This document shows, piece after piece, positions 48,801-60,952 of a stretch of DNA of 64,000 bases (its first letter is position 1; every line of letters begins with the position of its first letter). Made by a program: the position numbers and the translations under genes. This stretch comes from Diphasiastrum complanatum (taxonomy: Eukaryota > Streptophyta > Lycopodiopsida > Lycopodiales > Lycopodiaceae), in assembly GCA_029204225.1 (NCBI GenBank), contig CM055100.1, forward strand, positions 54,619,597 to 54,683,596, read 5' to 3'. The notes beneath the pieces are model-generated. The model did not search any database. It was not told the origin of the DNA and was given only the letters and a program-made list of their open reading frames with translations.

Positions 48801-48895
48801 CCATTAGCAAGGTCTTCATCTTAAATTTTCACAAATGATAATTGAATCGAATTCAGCTTGTCTGTGATAAGACCGATTGTACTTTGAGAATCCAT
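45851..48895 (-). pseudogene. Copia-AB copy A: gag, protease, integrase and RT
   Basis: The gag ATG at 48895 (MDSQSTIGLITDKLNS) is followed by IAEAKTSRDVWEILKSL, knuckle CKYCKRNNHEIKDC, protease WFLDSGATQHMT (intact D-S-G), pre-integrase HHRLGHVNHASIF, and integrase HTDICGPM, LRSDNRGEY and NGLAERKNK. The frame from 48213 to 46903 is open for 436 codons. RT follows in pieces (DCKWIFKVKYNVDGS) and breaks off in YVDDTLLF / NRTDLI at about 45855, where copy B gag begins. Copies A and B are close homologues offset by about 3 kb. Confidence 0.85.
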
Positions 48896-49040
48896 CTGGA
48901 ACTTAGTCTGTCAATTGTATTGACGATGCTAAGATGTGGTAATGCCAACAATAAGAAATCAATTCTCTGATATTGAAAGATTGAAAAGAACTAAAGAGTA
49001 TGATATTAATCTGATATCACGAAAGATATGAAGTATTAGA

Positions 49041-49102
49041 GCTTTCGCTCTGATATCATATTGGAATCAGATAAAGAAGTAGTGAAACTCGCTTTGATAC
49101 CA
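49041..49102 (-). other. Copia-AB primer-binding site, with a second PBS-like copy
   Basis: TGGTATCAAAGCGAG adjoins the LTR end (PBS at about 49102-49091). About 40 bp inside lies ATGATATCAGAGCGAAAGC (49059-49041), also resembling the initiator-Met PBS. Confidence 0.7.
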
Positions 49103-49629
49103 TGTCGAAAAGAGGTATGCCGAAGATAGGTCTAGCTCAAAAAGAAACGAATGAAAAATAATTCGTGTTTCGTGCATGGCGGAATAAAATATCTTCATCT
49201 TTCCAATGCATGACTACGCCTATCAATTTCAAACAAGACAATAGTGATAGAAATCACGTTTGAACTTATAGTAACTAACTTTGAAATCATTAGTACTATA
49301 GTGATTACGTAGCCAAACAATTAAGCATTGAAGATTATTAGACAAATAATTTGTCGCGAATCGTTCGTGAATTAGTCGCGAAGAAATACAGAAACGCATA
49401 CATTTTGAGACGAAACTGAACGCAATAAAGAATAGCATTGATTCAAAATGAAACTGAAGTAAATGAGTACAATAAGTTGCGGATTGAAGCCATGTATTCT
49501 ATGCCATCTCTGAGCGGCTAAAATGAAAGTCTGAACTAATGCGCAATGCTGATGAGCAGTAGTGCAATAGCAATCTCTAAAACAACTCTAAGAAGTGAGC
49601 TAGAATGCTTAGGAGTGTTCAAGCTCGCA

Positions 49630-49723
<94 letters not shown>

Positions 49724-50035
49724 AACTATTCAAACGCTTCTGATAATTCTGATTTTCAATGAAATCAATCTGTATGAATATGATCAACTATTAAGAAATT
49801 AGGTCGTCAATTGCGATCGCCAGTTGGCTGGTGATCCGCTGGCATCCATCCGGTCCTTGTCATTGATTGCTGATAAGCGGTGAAATTGGTCGTAAACGTT
49901 CTGTTTGCATAAATGAACCAAAACTATAGCTCTGCAGAAATGAACTAAAACAGCCACAGGCGACACTGTCAGGTTTTTTTTGCAAAAAGCAAAAAAGGTG
50001 AAGGTGCCATTAAATCTCATTAGGGTTGCCCCACA
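49103..50035 (-). repeat. Copia-AB 5' LTR
   Basis: It ends TTTCGACA at 49103, next to the PBS. The start is placed at TGTGGGGCAACCC (50035), where the flank CTTTG nearly matches the left flank CTTTT; an alternative start is TGTTAAGGAAATG at 50060. It contains (GA)n at 49633-49721. Confidence 0.65.
49633..49721. repeat. (GA)n microsatellite in the Copia-AB 5' LTR
   Basis: About 44 GA units at the position homologous to 35529-35669. Confidence 0.95.
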
Positions 50036-50870
50036 CTTTGCCAAAGTCATTTCCTTAACATTTGAGGCTCTTTAGAAAAAGTGAAAAAATGCGACTCTGC
50101 ATATTTGCACGAAATTCCTGGCAGGCGAAAAATGCGACACTGTCGTAAACTCCGTGTAATTTTGTAGACTGTGTAAAAACACTTGTAGACTATGTAAACA
50201 CACGGGAAAATTCGCAGAACTGAATAAACAATGGATAAAGATTAAAACCGATTAGACGATTGGTAAGAAAGAGAATAATCCAGCATTTTTTTGTCTCTTT
50301 TCAAGTTGAAGGAGGGCATCCATTAGAGATTTTGGAGGAGCAATTTGTGGCACCCAAAAATCAGAATCTCAAATCTACATTTTATGCAACCAGTTTTCAG
50401 CAAGTTTTGTTTGGAGGGCGACCAAAAATCTGCTACTTTTTTTTGGTTGTGATGTCTCTTTATCTTGCTGTTTTTGTTTTCAGGTTTGCATTTGTGTAGG
50501 AGGGCACCCAATATTCAGCAAACCCTATTCTGGGTTAGGGCCAACTTGTGGCTGGAAATTTGCAGATTCTCAGCAAGTAGTAGGGCGCTTTCAACAACCC
50601 TATTAGAGTGTGTGTTGTGATCACACTATTTGGCTTCCTAATTGGGTTTCAGTATAGGCTTCAATCGAAGCTAACCTAATTTTCAAGAAGCTGGTTTTTT
50701 GTGCAAAAAAACATCCATCTTTCCATTATCTTTTGGGCACTTTGGTTGCAGATTGAAAGATATTTTGTGCTCTTACTTTTAGCCCTTTCTTTGCTGCAAA
50801 TTTTGAGTAGATTTGGTTGTGGAAAGTCTCTCTTTCCTATCTACTACAAGCTGAAATTCTGTAGAAGGTA

Positions 50871-51068
50871 ATGGCTAAAGAATCGGAAGCTATCGGTTCT
50901 TTGTTTAATGAAAATCATTTGGATGGCACAGACTACTCCTTGTGGAGTTACATGATGAAGAATCTTCTCATAGCGAAAGGGCTGTGGGATTTGGTCAATG
51001 GTGATGAGGAAAGGCCTTCGACTTTGGCACCTCCTACACCTCGTGGATCATCATCATCTTCACACTGA
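50871..51068 (+). pseudogene. Copia-Y gag N-terminus, truncated
   Basis: ATG at 50871; the frame reads NENHLDGTDYSLWSYMMKNL and then GLWDLVNGDEERP, the conserved start of a Copia gag. It ends at 51068 after a Ser run with no further gag. The 800 bp upstream looks like a long untranslated leader, fitting the LTR+PBS at 34515-34880 once the Copia-AB insertion is ignored. Confidence 0.75.
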
Positions 51069-53459
51069 TACTATTTATAGCTACTCAACTGGCATTTGTC
51101 CACTTTCCCTAAGCTTGCCCTACATGTTAATTTCTTGGTATCTCACCAAATGACCTAGAAATTCTAGTCTAGATGAAATGTATGAAGATTAGCCAATTAG
51201 AATGGGTCCAAAATCGACCTCATCCACTTGTCTACTTGCCAAATAGAGTACAAACACTATTTAGACCTTTATTGACATAAAAAAATCTAGATTCTCTAAG
51301 TTGAGATCTAATTTTGGCCTCAAAATTGCCAAGATCAAACAACTAAACTACTTGAAGTTTGCACAGTTTGGACAAAAAAAAAACTGTAGTGACCTCTAGT
51401 AAATGCTTGCATTGACAACAAGAAATCAGAGAATCTCAGAAATAATTATTTTGGTCATACCATATAGCAGCAACTCAATTTTCATATAATTTAACAATGG
51501 ATAATAATGTTTCCAAACATGCCAACACATGTCGAGAGATTGAAGATATTAAAGGTGACTAACCATTTTTATTCAAAGTGAATATAACATCAAATGAAAC
51601 AAAATGGTAATCCTTTTTCTAGAAACTAAATCTTTCACAATATTTGGTATCTAATAATTCAAATGCTGTAATGCCAAATCACCAAAACCACCTAGTTACA
51701 TTCAAATGCAAGAACCACTTCCTTACTAGCATGTAGATACCCATGCTGGTTGGGTCTTGACTATTTGTAGATACTTACCAGATCTGGGTTTGTGAAAATT
51801 TTGGATTTTGATAAGTGTTAGGTATGCATATTTCTAATATAGCATATATCAAGTTTCAGTTATGCACTTGTTATTAATTAATTCATTTTGGGATGGGTAT
51901 TGACAGTTATGGCTTTGTATTAGCCAAGTACTAGAGGTAGTTTTTCATATTCGCTAGATTTCAATAGTAAAGGCTAGGGTTATACAAAAATGCTAGTTTT
52001 GGGTATCAATATTTTACTATGGACTCAAACCTAGGACTATTGTCAAAAATTCCGATGACTCCACTATTAAATACCCACTATTTTATGTTGTTCACTTAAT
52101 AGGGCTTCATTGGCTATAATTGCTCTACTTTTAGCTTACTTATTAAATTTAGGCTCTCAAGTAGTTCAGTGCCAATGGGAATTTTGCCATCGAGGTCTTT
52201 ATGAACATAAAAGCCCATGGACAATTTATCATAAAACTGTCAATATTTTTTAAACCATGGTAACAAATTTTTTTCATTCATATATATGCCGGGTAAATGC
52301 CAGTCACTCTGGCTTTATGTCATTTTGGGCCTTTGCCCTTAGGCTACCACTTCACGCATGCCCATCAAAGGCATAACTCCCTAGTGTCATGCCTTTACCG
52401 CTACGTAAGTCTGCGTTGACATACAATATTATATAGTAGATAAGAACCAATTATGGAGAATACCTCATGAGAAGCTTTGACCTTATTTAATGAAATAATT
52501 ATCACGTGAGAGAAAGCCCATTCATCATTAAACTTATGAAAAGAAATAGAAGCATTTACATTCAAAGAATCTGATAATAGACTACTAAATTGGTAATAGT
52601 GAAATGTGGAGGATTTATTATGAAATTATATTCTCTGTAGCTCACACAACTTGTTGGGTACGTTATGTGGGAGAAACATCATTGCCCAAGGGCCTACCAT
52701 TGTGAAAAGAACCAAGTTTCCTACATTGCCATTGTGTGAATTCTTTTGGTCATATTTTGGGTTTAAGGATTCTTGAGAATTGTACCTTTCTTTCAAATTT
52801 TTATGTCACCCTCGATAATCAATGACTGGATGCCACATAGCATATGGACATTCTAGCATGGCACGGGCTATGGGTGTATGTGCCATGTGGCATGGAAGTG
52901 CTACGAGATAACTAGTTAATGGATATTCAGAGTAAAATCATGACAATAGGTAGACTAGTGTTACGTGTCAACCTCTCATGATTGCGTGTGCCATTGCGTG
53001 TGCCATTGCGTGTGAAGATGAGAGTTTTGGCACAAGGTTGTAATGTTTTACAAGCAAATTTAGTACGTGCTATTTTATGTTTCTACAAAATACATGGACG
53101 AAACTTGCATTTGGCATTTGGGCACGGGGAGGGTCCCCCTTCCAAGCCCTTCCTCCAGGGAAGGACCCTTTTGCGAAGTGAAAACCTTTTTTCTTTGCCA
53201 TGATTATTTTTTACATGCACCCTCCGAACCCTATGTGCCGAGAGAAGTTGTATGTAAAAAACATTTTGCTTTAAAAATAAAGTTACAACGCATTCCGCCT
53301 GAGGAGGCGCATTAGTTTCCTTCCTAAAAAGGTCAAAGCTGATTTTAGGGAAGAGATAAGTGGCTAGTCATGGGTTGCTAATTTGCAATAGCTGCCATCT
53401 TTTGCCCTTCTAAAATAGTGGGACGAGAGAGCCTCGAAATTTTTGTATGGTTAGTGCTT
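51069..53459. other. Intergenic, no feature recognised
   Basis: AT-rich, with only short unconvincing frames and no retrotransposon motif. The promoter of the ARM-repeat gene probably lies near the right end. Confidence 0.4.
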
Positions 53460-53644
53460 CGCACGTCTTAGCTTCCTCCTTCACAAAAAGGACTGTAGTT
53501 TCTCACTCTTGCCTCCTCTTCCTGCCAATGCCTATCAACCTAAGGCTTTGATATCCTCTCCGTGTGTTGATCGACTGGATCCTCTATTTCTTTAAGCATC
53601 AACAGTATATCGTTTGCAGTTGGCAAACAAAAAATCAGCTGCAG

Positions 53645-54169
53645 GTTAGTCAATAACGTGGTTTATTTTGAAGGTTTCCCAGTTCTATTGATTTGCTCTA
53701 ATCATGTGTGTCTCGGCAGCAAATATTTAGCTCTATGATGATCATACTCAAGTAGATGTGCATAGGTAGTAAGGTTATTTGTGCCTAATTAGTAATAACT
53801 CTGAAAGTACACACAAACCTAAAAAAAAAGCTGCAATATTCCTAGTGCCTGATATGTTGCAAGCATATATAGCACGAGCTATATTTCTGCTAAATGCTGC
53901 CAAGGGGTTGGAACTTGCAAGTTGCTAAAAAAAAACAATACAAATCAAAGGGACTAGTTTGGGCAACTAAAAAGTTGTGTGCCATTAGAGTTGATTAGAT
54001 TATAGTGGGTTGTCGAAAAAGCAGACTTCAGTGTATAGATCATGTGTTTATGCTAAGATGTATTATAGAAATAGCAGTGTTATATTCTTCTTTGCATCCT
54101 CATGTCTGATTGTGGTTTTCTACTTCTTTCAATTTAATGAACATTTTGCATGCTACAATGCTTTTGCAG
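53645..54169 (+). other. Probable 5'UTR intron of the ARM-repeat gene
   Basis: Donor CAG|GTTAGT at 53645 and acceptor CTTTTGCAG at 54169, with T-rich sequence before the acceptor. Exon 1 would be untranslated and exon 2 carries the whole CDS from 54244. This is inferred from splice-site sequence only. Confidence 0.5.
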
Positions 54170-54243
54170 ACTTAAGAGTGATCCATTATAGAAGCTAGGC
54201 TGCGAGTCTTGGAGTAAAGATCGCGAACCAGCGAGAACCACAC

Positions 54244-56826
54244 GTGAATGTTCAAGCAACACTGGAAAACACGGAGATGCAGTCCTTGAAAAGTTCTGGA
54301 CAGATTAAAAGCACGTTGGATACCCGGATCACCATACACAGCAGCGATGCAGTAACCTCCGGAAAATTGGCTGCGGCTTTCAGTACAAGTATAAATCGAG
54401 AAGAAGGGCAAACATTAAAAAATGGGGAGAGCTCTAACCTGCCCAAGGCTATACAATCGAAGTACAAAGAGAAGAAAACTCGAGACACAAAACGAAGTAT
54501 ACGTCGGCGTCCACCAGAGGAGCAATTGACGAGGTTGGCGGTGCAGCTCGTACTGTTGGAAAAAACTGCAAGCCAGTTGGGCGTGCTTGCATTCATCTGG
54601 GCAACCGTGGTGCTGCTCGGAGGATTCGTAAGCTCCATTCGACCCTATGATTTTTGGGTGATTTCTGCAATTTTGATCACAGAAAGTTGCCGTGTCTTCA
54701 GCCGGAGACATGAATTGAAGTGGGAACGTGCTGCTGCGCGACTCACGTCCATCCAGGATGGTGTGAAAAATATGAGCTCGTTAGTATACCAAAAGAGCTC
54801 GAGGGCCATCAGATCTTTGTTTGCATATTGCAATGATGACAACGCGATTCCACAAAAACATAAGCATATCGATCAGCAATTAATTCATGAAAATGCTCCA
54901 CAACCTCAACAAAGTACCGAACCGACAAAAAATCCTAAAGGAAGATGGTCGCGAGCGGCCTTTGCTGTTATCCAATACGCTAAACACTTGACTTCAATTC
55001 GCATGAGCTCGGTTCTGTACTACCTGCAGTTCTTGTCAGCAGGAGTGTGCATTGGGCTGTCTGTCTCACGGCTCATTGACCAGAAATTCGACTACAGTAC
55101 TGCGAATCCTGTTCAGAATTTAAAACCAGCTTTGCTTATATTCTATTCTTTAGCGCTGGCCGAAGCATCCATTTTTCTGATCGAGAGGGCATACTGGGAG
55201 TTTGAGATCAACTGGTTGAAACTGCTCGTCAAAGTGCATGCGAGCCACAGGCTCCATGAATCAGATCTGATAATGGTGAAACAGTTCTTTTACCATGTGT
55301 ACTCTACATGCTTGAATGGCAGCGCCTTTGATGGATTGGATATGGATCTTGTTCAGTATAGTATCGAAAAGCTCAACTCAGATGTTTCTACCGAGCAGGT
55401 CGGGAGTGTGAGGATCTTAGCAGTGTTGCTTGAGCTGGAAGAATCTGCTGACTATGCAATGAGAAGAATTGAGACCACACCTGATGTAATTCCTCGGCTG
55501 GTGGAGATGCTCAAATGGAAGAAGAAAGAAGAGGAAGAAATTCGATTAGCAGCAACAAAGATCATTGCCCACCTCACCCACCAGAACGTCGATTGCTCCC
55601 GGATCGTTTGCATACCTGGAGCTTTATTAGAAATCACGTCTCTTTTGGTTTCAGAGAAAAACGGCGTCGAGGGAGATAGAGCTCATGAAAAAGAAAGGGC
55701 GTTCAAGGAGCTGAAGTTGATGGGCTTGCAAATTCTGAAAAATCTGGCGAAAGAAGATACAATTCGTGTTCAAATAGGAAGAATTCATGTCCTTCTTCCC
55801 ATGCTTGTCTCCTTCATTGAGGTGGAGAATATAGCAGACTTTCACATACTAGAGACGTCTCTCCAGGTGTTGCGGCTTCTTTCCACTGCCAAAGGACACT
55901 CTGGTAAAGCCTTAAGAAAAACTATAGCAGAGGCAAAGCTTCTGTTGGGAAATCTGCGTGATATTCTCAACTGTGGAGGATCGCATCCCACCTTACAGGA
56001 ACTTGCACTGGACATCCTCACAAGCCTAGTTCTGGATGAAAAGCTAAAGGATAACATCGGCAGCACAGAAGGCATGATAAATAGCCTGCTAACTCTTTTC
56101 CTCCAGCAAGAGCGTGAATCAGATGAGGAGGCCACGCGACCACTACGTGTGACAGCTGGCGAACTACTCAATCTCCTGGTTCAACAACATTCAAACAACT
56201 GCCATCGCCTGCTCACCCTCAGGGGATTCTCTGACACCAACGGCCAAAGCGACATCCTCAAAAGATTGACAGAACTGTTCTCTCAGAGCCCCAAAGTAGC
56301 AGTACGCGCAGTTAAAGTCTTAAGAAGCATTTGCAAATGTATCAATGAGAGTAATCGAGCCTACTTCGTCGCGTTGGCACCCCCTGTTCTAGAGAAAGCT
56401 TTTCAACAGACAGGTGAGATGCAGGAAGCTACAATGGGTCTGGCAGCTGGGATCGTTTCCCTTCTGCGTGATCACGACTACGAAACCATTTACACACCCA
56501 AATTCAAAATCAATCTGCTAGCAACGATTACGAGCTTCATACGCAATATCAACTTATCCATTGCTCAGCCACCTAGAATTGGTCGCCACACAGTAGAGGT
56601 AATCACAGCCCTGATGACACACGACAACTTCTTTATTGAGGAATTCAGAAAAGCAGATCTAGAGACGCTCTTGAGCATGATTGGCAATACCTCACCAGGC
56701 AAGCGGAATTCGTTCTCATGCTCATCATCATCATCAGGGGAGCTTGGGTTAAATCACCATGCACAGATCAGGATACAGGAGCTTGTGGACGAAGCGAGGA
56801 AGCAGTTGGGTAGAGAGACAGATTGA
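54244..56826 (+). CDS. ARM-repeat membrane protein, BLE2-like (860 aa)
   Basis: An uninterrupted 860-codon frame, the only intact long gene in the window. A polar N-terminus with a basic patch (about residues 72-90) precedes EEQLTRLAVQLVLLEKTAS, then LGVLAFIWATVVLLGGF and DFWVISAILITESCRVFSRR (two hydrophobic segments, about 113-131 and 136-150). A second pair follows a variable loop (about 258-278 and 294-313). From about 375 to the end the protein is an alpha-solenoid of armadillo/HEAT-type repeats (ILAVLLELEESADYAM; LRLLSTAKGHSGKALRKTI). This arrangement matches the plant 'ARM repeat superfamily / BLE2 (brassinolide-enhanced)-like' membrane proteins, whose biochemical role is unclear. Clean codon use and lack of stops suggest it is expressed. 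Confidence 0.85.
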   Translation: MNVQATLENTEMQSLKSSGQIKSTLDTRITIHSSDAVTSGKLAAAFSTSINREEGQTLKNGESSNLPKAIQSKYKEKKTRDTKRSIRRRPPEEQLTRLAVQLVLLEKTASQLGVLAFIWATVVLLGGFVSSIRPYDFWVISAILITESCRVFSRRHELKWERAAARLTSIQDGVKNMSSLVYQKSSRAIRSLFAYCNDDNAIPQKHKHIDQQLIHENAPQPQQSTEPTKNPKGRWSRAAFAVIQYAKHLTSIRMSSVLYYLQFLSAGVCIGLSVSRLIDQKFDYSTANPVQNLKPALLIFYSLALAEASIFLIERAYWEFEINWLKLLVKVHASHRLHESDLIMVKQFFYHVYSTCLNGSAFDGLDMDLVQYSIEKLNSDVSTEQVGSVRILAVLLELEESADYAMRRIETTPDVIPRLVEMLKWKKKEEEEIRLAATKIIAHLTHQNVDCSRIVCIPGALLEITSLLVSEKNGVEGDRAHEKERAFKELKLMGLQILKNLAKEDTIRVQIGRIHVLLPMLVSFIEVENIADFHILETSLQVLRLLSTAKGHSGKALRKTIAEAKLLLGNLRDILNCGGSHPTLQELALDILTSLVLDEKLKDNIGSTEGMINSLLTLFLQQERESDEEATRPLRVTAGELLNLLVQQHSNNCHRLLTLRGFSDTNGQSDILKRLTELFSQSPKVAVRAVKVLRSICKCINESNRAYFVALAPPVLEKAFQQTGEMQEATMGLAAGIVSLLRDHDYETIYTPKFKINLLATITSFIRNINLSIAQPPRIGRHTVEVITALMTHDNFFIEEFRKADLETLLSMIGNTSPGKRNSFSCSSSSSGELGLNHHAQIRIQELVDEARKQLGRETD

Positions 56827-59312
56827 TGAAAGATGATGTGTGAACCCATTTGTCGGGTGGATTGGAGTGGAACTCTTAACCACGATCGAGTGGAACAGAA
56901 CTAAGCACACCAATCTCTCAACTCACCATTTATTCTGCACTCCAACTTATTCATTTGATTTCTTTCTATTTTTTCAGCCTGGTCGGTGTTTTGGTCACTC
57001 TTTACTTGATTTCCTCATATTTCAAAGCATGTTTATCTATAAATTTCAAATCTAAATGCTTTCTTCTAGTCTTTTATGGACTTCCTTAAGATTTTGATCT
57101 TCCAAGATGGTTATGGATTCACAAATGATTGATACTATGAAGTTTGAATGATATCAATATAATGCATCTATCACCAACACTTTCACATCATTGGGCAATG
57201 CATGGAATTTCTAGACTTTAGATTATAATGAACATGACCTAGATATCAACCAGATTCATAGTTTTTAAGCTCATGCCTTGGGTGTAATCCCATGCCCTAA
57301 ATGAAGGTGTAAGCCCTTAATCAACTTGTTTTTTCAAAACATAACTCCTTGGATAGATGAGGTAGCTTAGATCTTGCAGGCGACAAATGCAATGGATGTA
57401 TGAAATTAGATTTGACATCACCCCCTTTATACGTTGTGCTCCAAAATTGTTGTTGAACATGAAAATCTTAAAACACTCACTTAAGCAGCAATCCCCAATG
57501 AGAAATGGCTATCTATAATCATCCTTGAACTCCAAAAAATGGAGCCAGATGTTTACCACAAATTAGGAGTGGTAGTTTAAAGGAGTAAATTTTGTGTGTG
57601 TCTTACATATAATCATCCAACTTGCTATAGTTTTGCTAATATAGATATTTAGTTATTACTTTAGGCTAGTTATAGAGCCTTTGACATCTCTTAGAACAGA
57701 TGTGGCATGGCTCAAACCTGGAATGGATTATTTTGCAGCCTTTCCACAACAAGACAAAAATAAAAAAATCTAAAAACTATTGCATCTTATAGATATTTGC
57801 TCATCATAGCATACTTTCTAACTTTCTAGACATTGAGTGACAAAAAATATAGTGCCAATTTATAGCTTGAAATCATCCAAGTTGAAGAATAGCCTAACAC
57901 AATCTCCTTTTGAATGGGTAATTTTTCCAGCAAAGGAGAAGCATTTGGAATATTCTCTAAGATTCATCAAAAAAAGATCTCTTTTAACGTATGTCATAAA
58001 AAAACCATTACGCATGTGTAAACAACTTTTCAAAATTCCTTAAAAACTATGCTTTTGCTCACAACGTAAAAATAAATAAACATATATTTTAAGGTTTTCT
58101 TATCCAACTCGATGCACTGCATTGGATTTTAGAGGAAAAAAAGAATTAAAAAAAAAAATCCAATGCACTACCACATTCTTATGTCTTTAGCACTTGGAAT
58201 GGTCTAATTATCGATACATTGTATCAATTATGGTAAATTTTGGATATAATTTCTTTCTAAATTGTCTTTTTAACTAAATTTTCTTTCTTTTTTGTTTAAA
58301 TATTTTTCAAAATTTTGCTCAAACAATGTGTTTTTTAATTCTTATTTATCGGTTTTTCAGGAGTAAAAACAAATATAAGGCTCAAGACAACTATGTTTAT
58401 GTCGAAAATTGCCTTCATGATAGTACTAAGATTAGAAATAGCTCGAACACACAAATGTAACCCTCTCTTCGAGGGACGGACGTAGCTCTACAAGCTAAAT
58501 GTCAATTAGAGCTTGAAAAAGTTAGCTGTACAACTCTCTATTTGTGAAATTTGTCTCACAAATCATGCAATTTCTAAAATATGTTAAAAGAGGCGATTTT
58601 TATTAATCTTAGAGCATTAAGTAAATATTAGCATTAACGAACTAAGGATTTAGCTTATTATGGACATTAGTTGCATTGAGAACCCATATATATAGTCCTA
58701 AAACTTCATCTTAAAAAGTTTTGGTTTTTTCTCATATGCATCAAAATCTTCCCAGTATACGAAAATTGGGTCATCGTAAATGTATTTTTACCCAAAAACA
58801 CATTCTTTTTTTTTCAACGTTTAGAGAGAACCTTCTTATGGAAAACCATTTTGATTACCCATTCAATAGGAAATTGTGTTGCCTATGGAATCAATGGACT
58901 TCCAAACTTTGACTAGTTGAATCTAGGTCATAAAATGCTCGTTTTTTGAAACCAATATTTTGGGTGGCATATTTTATATTGTGTTGTTACATTGTAAAAC
59001 ATACACCACTAAAAGTTTGTATACTACACCTTCTAAGTGCTCAAAGTTTTCTCAAAAGGACCCAAGGTTATTCCCGTTTGCTATAACTCTAGTGTTAATG
59101 TTTTTATATATGTGCATGGAGAGGATTTATTGTGAAGGATTGTCAAATATAAACTTGAGGGCAAATTGGAGTACATTCAAATAGTATGACCAAGGGTCAA
59201 AGTTCAAGAACTCATGTTCAAGACTACATATGTGAAAATTATGTGGAGGAGATTGAGCCAAATCACATTTAATGTTTCATGTACATAATTCATAAGACTA
59301 TGCATTAATTGT
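56827..59312. other. 3'UTR then intergenic AT-rich DNA
   Basis: The first 200-250 bp are probably the ARM gene 3'UTR. Beyond that only short frames are present. A 13-bp inverted repeat (TGCATTGGATTTT at 58118-58130 and AAAATCCAATGCA at 58155-58167) could form a small hairpin. Confidence 0.4.
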
Positions 59313-59576
59313 TGTGAAAGGTTCAACTAGTTTGATCATATTTGTTATATTTCCATATTTGGCAAATTGAGGCCAACTTTGTTTTAGACTTAGAGATTGA
59401 CATTTCAGAAAGCATTAGTCTAAATTTCATTTGAATAAACAATTTTTGAAAGTGTGGAAAAGTTATAAGACGAGTTTGAGTAGATTCAAATTTAAATGTT
59501 GGGTACTTTGAATCTAGACCCAAAAATAGTAGGGTTAGTATTTTGGAGGAAAAACCAAGTGGCCAAATAGGGTTAG

Positions 59577-60085
59577 TATAACATCCCCAAAGACTCCCAA
59601 CCGAGATAGAGCTTCCTAGACACCAAAGGGAGGATTGCAGTAGACGAAACCATCCCAACCAAACCTAGACCATCCGATCTAGCCCCCGAGCAATCCTGAG
59701 AAAGGCAAGCCAGAAGAGCGCTTCAAAGACTGACAACATATCGGCCTCAAACTCTACAATGATCCTCATAGACACCAGTGAAGGTATATATAGAGATATA
59801 GCCAACCCCACCTGCCCATGCAATGAATCCACATGGAAACACTTTAACTGATTATGCCAATCCCCCATGCATGTCCACTGCATGTAGGTACCCCTAATCC
59901 ATAATAGTCAAGACCCATGCATAAGCACAATGCATGTACATCCTATCCCATACTATGATGTAACACACATGCCTATACGACATGGGTATGACCCCATGTT
60001 CCTACTCGACTACTATCCAGATTAGACCTGGCCCCTACAACCATGACAACCCCTAATGGTACAAACCCCCATTAGGGCCGTAACA
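59577..60085 (-). repeat. Chromovirus-derivative 3' LTR
   Basis: Pairs with 63028-63538. The two copies are near-identical by eye (scattered single-base differences). TATATATA box near 59785-59795. Confidence 0.95.
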
Positions 60086-60113
60086 TACTCCCCCCCTTAT
60101 TTTAGTTCTGTCC

Positions 60114-60330
60114 TCAGAACTTAATGTTTGGGAAACTCTTCTTTAGATTACCTTCTAGTTCACATGAATCCTCATCCTCAGAATATCCTTTCCAACGAAC
60201 CAGATGCTCAATAATCCCCCAATTACGCAATCACTTGGATCTTGTATCAAGAATCTTTTCAGGCTCTAAAGGAATCCTTTCAGATAAGTCTTCAAATGAA
60301 TCTAGACTTTTACCAGAACCAAGGTAATCC
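60114..60330 (-). pseudogene. Chromodomain-bearing integrase C-terminus remnant
   Basis: The minus-strand frame reads IPLEPEKILDTRSK, a stop, then LRNWGIIEHLVRWKGYSEDE and SCELEGNLKKSFPNIKF, ending at a natural stop 28 bp before the 3' LTR. HLVRWKGYSEDEDSCE is the chromodomain core (usual form LVKWKGY..EEATWE; the Trp of the TWE motif is Cys here). This places the parent element among chromoviruses (Ty3/gypsy). Confidence 0.85.
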
Positions 60331-60637
60331 CTCACATGTAAACTCATCTCCAGACGATTAACATGGAACATGAAATGAGAGATTTATTCAAAATCTCAAA
60401 ATTCGATAAATGATTCATGTAACTAAGAATCCTATTTATCGATACTATGCCAAGTTTCCAGGAATTACTAAATTCCAACTTCTTAGTACGAATTCCAATT
60501 TATGTCCTCTTTCTCACTTTTCCTAATCCTTTAGTCACTCAAAAATCCTTTAAGTTGACAGATTTAGGAATTGGAAAGAACAAGCGAAAAACAAGATCCA
60601 TTCAAAAAAGAGTTTATGGTTCTATTGATTCTTTTTA

Positions 60638-60952
60638 CATTGACCAGTTAACCAATTTGTTATTTTTATTCCTGTAAAGATTATAGAAAGCGCCTAAGTT
60701 GTTGGGCGAGTTTGCAAGATATCATTATCTGTTGATATTGTAGTTAAGTTGTATTGTTTGTAAGTCACAGCCATTATGAGTTATTTTGATTTGTTGACCG
60801 GTTAACCAATTTGGTTATGTTTATTCCGGTTAAGATTATAGAAAGCGTTGCGGAGGGAGTTAAGTTGTTGGGCGAGTCTACAAGATATCATTATTTGTTG
60901 ATATTGTAGTTAAGTTGTATTGTTTGTAAGTCACAACCATTATGAGTATTTT
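60638..60952. repeat. Tandem duplication of about 155 bp inside the chromovirus derivative
   Basis: Two copies, each running from TTGACC..GTTAACCAATTTG through AAGATTATAGAAAGCG, GTTAAGTTGTATTGTTTG and TAAGTCACA.CCATTATGAG, at about 60638-60793 and 60795-60952, a few percent diverged. Confidence 0.85.

Noticed and set aside
56840-57055. 71-codon frame just after the ARM gene
   Set aside because: Low-complexity, AT-rich, and in the position of the 3'UTR.
58118-58167. Inverted repeat as a miRNA hairpin or terminator
   Set aside because: Arms of only 13 bp with an A/T-rich loop; too short for a plant miRNA precursor and no other evidence.
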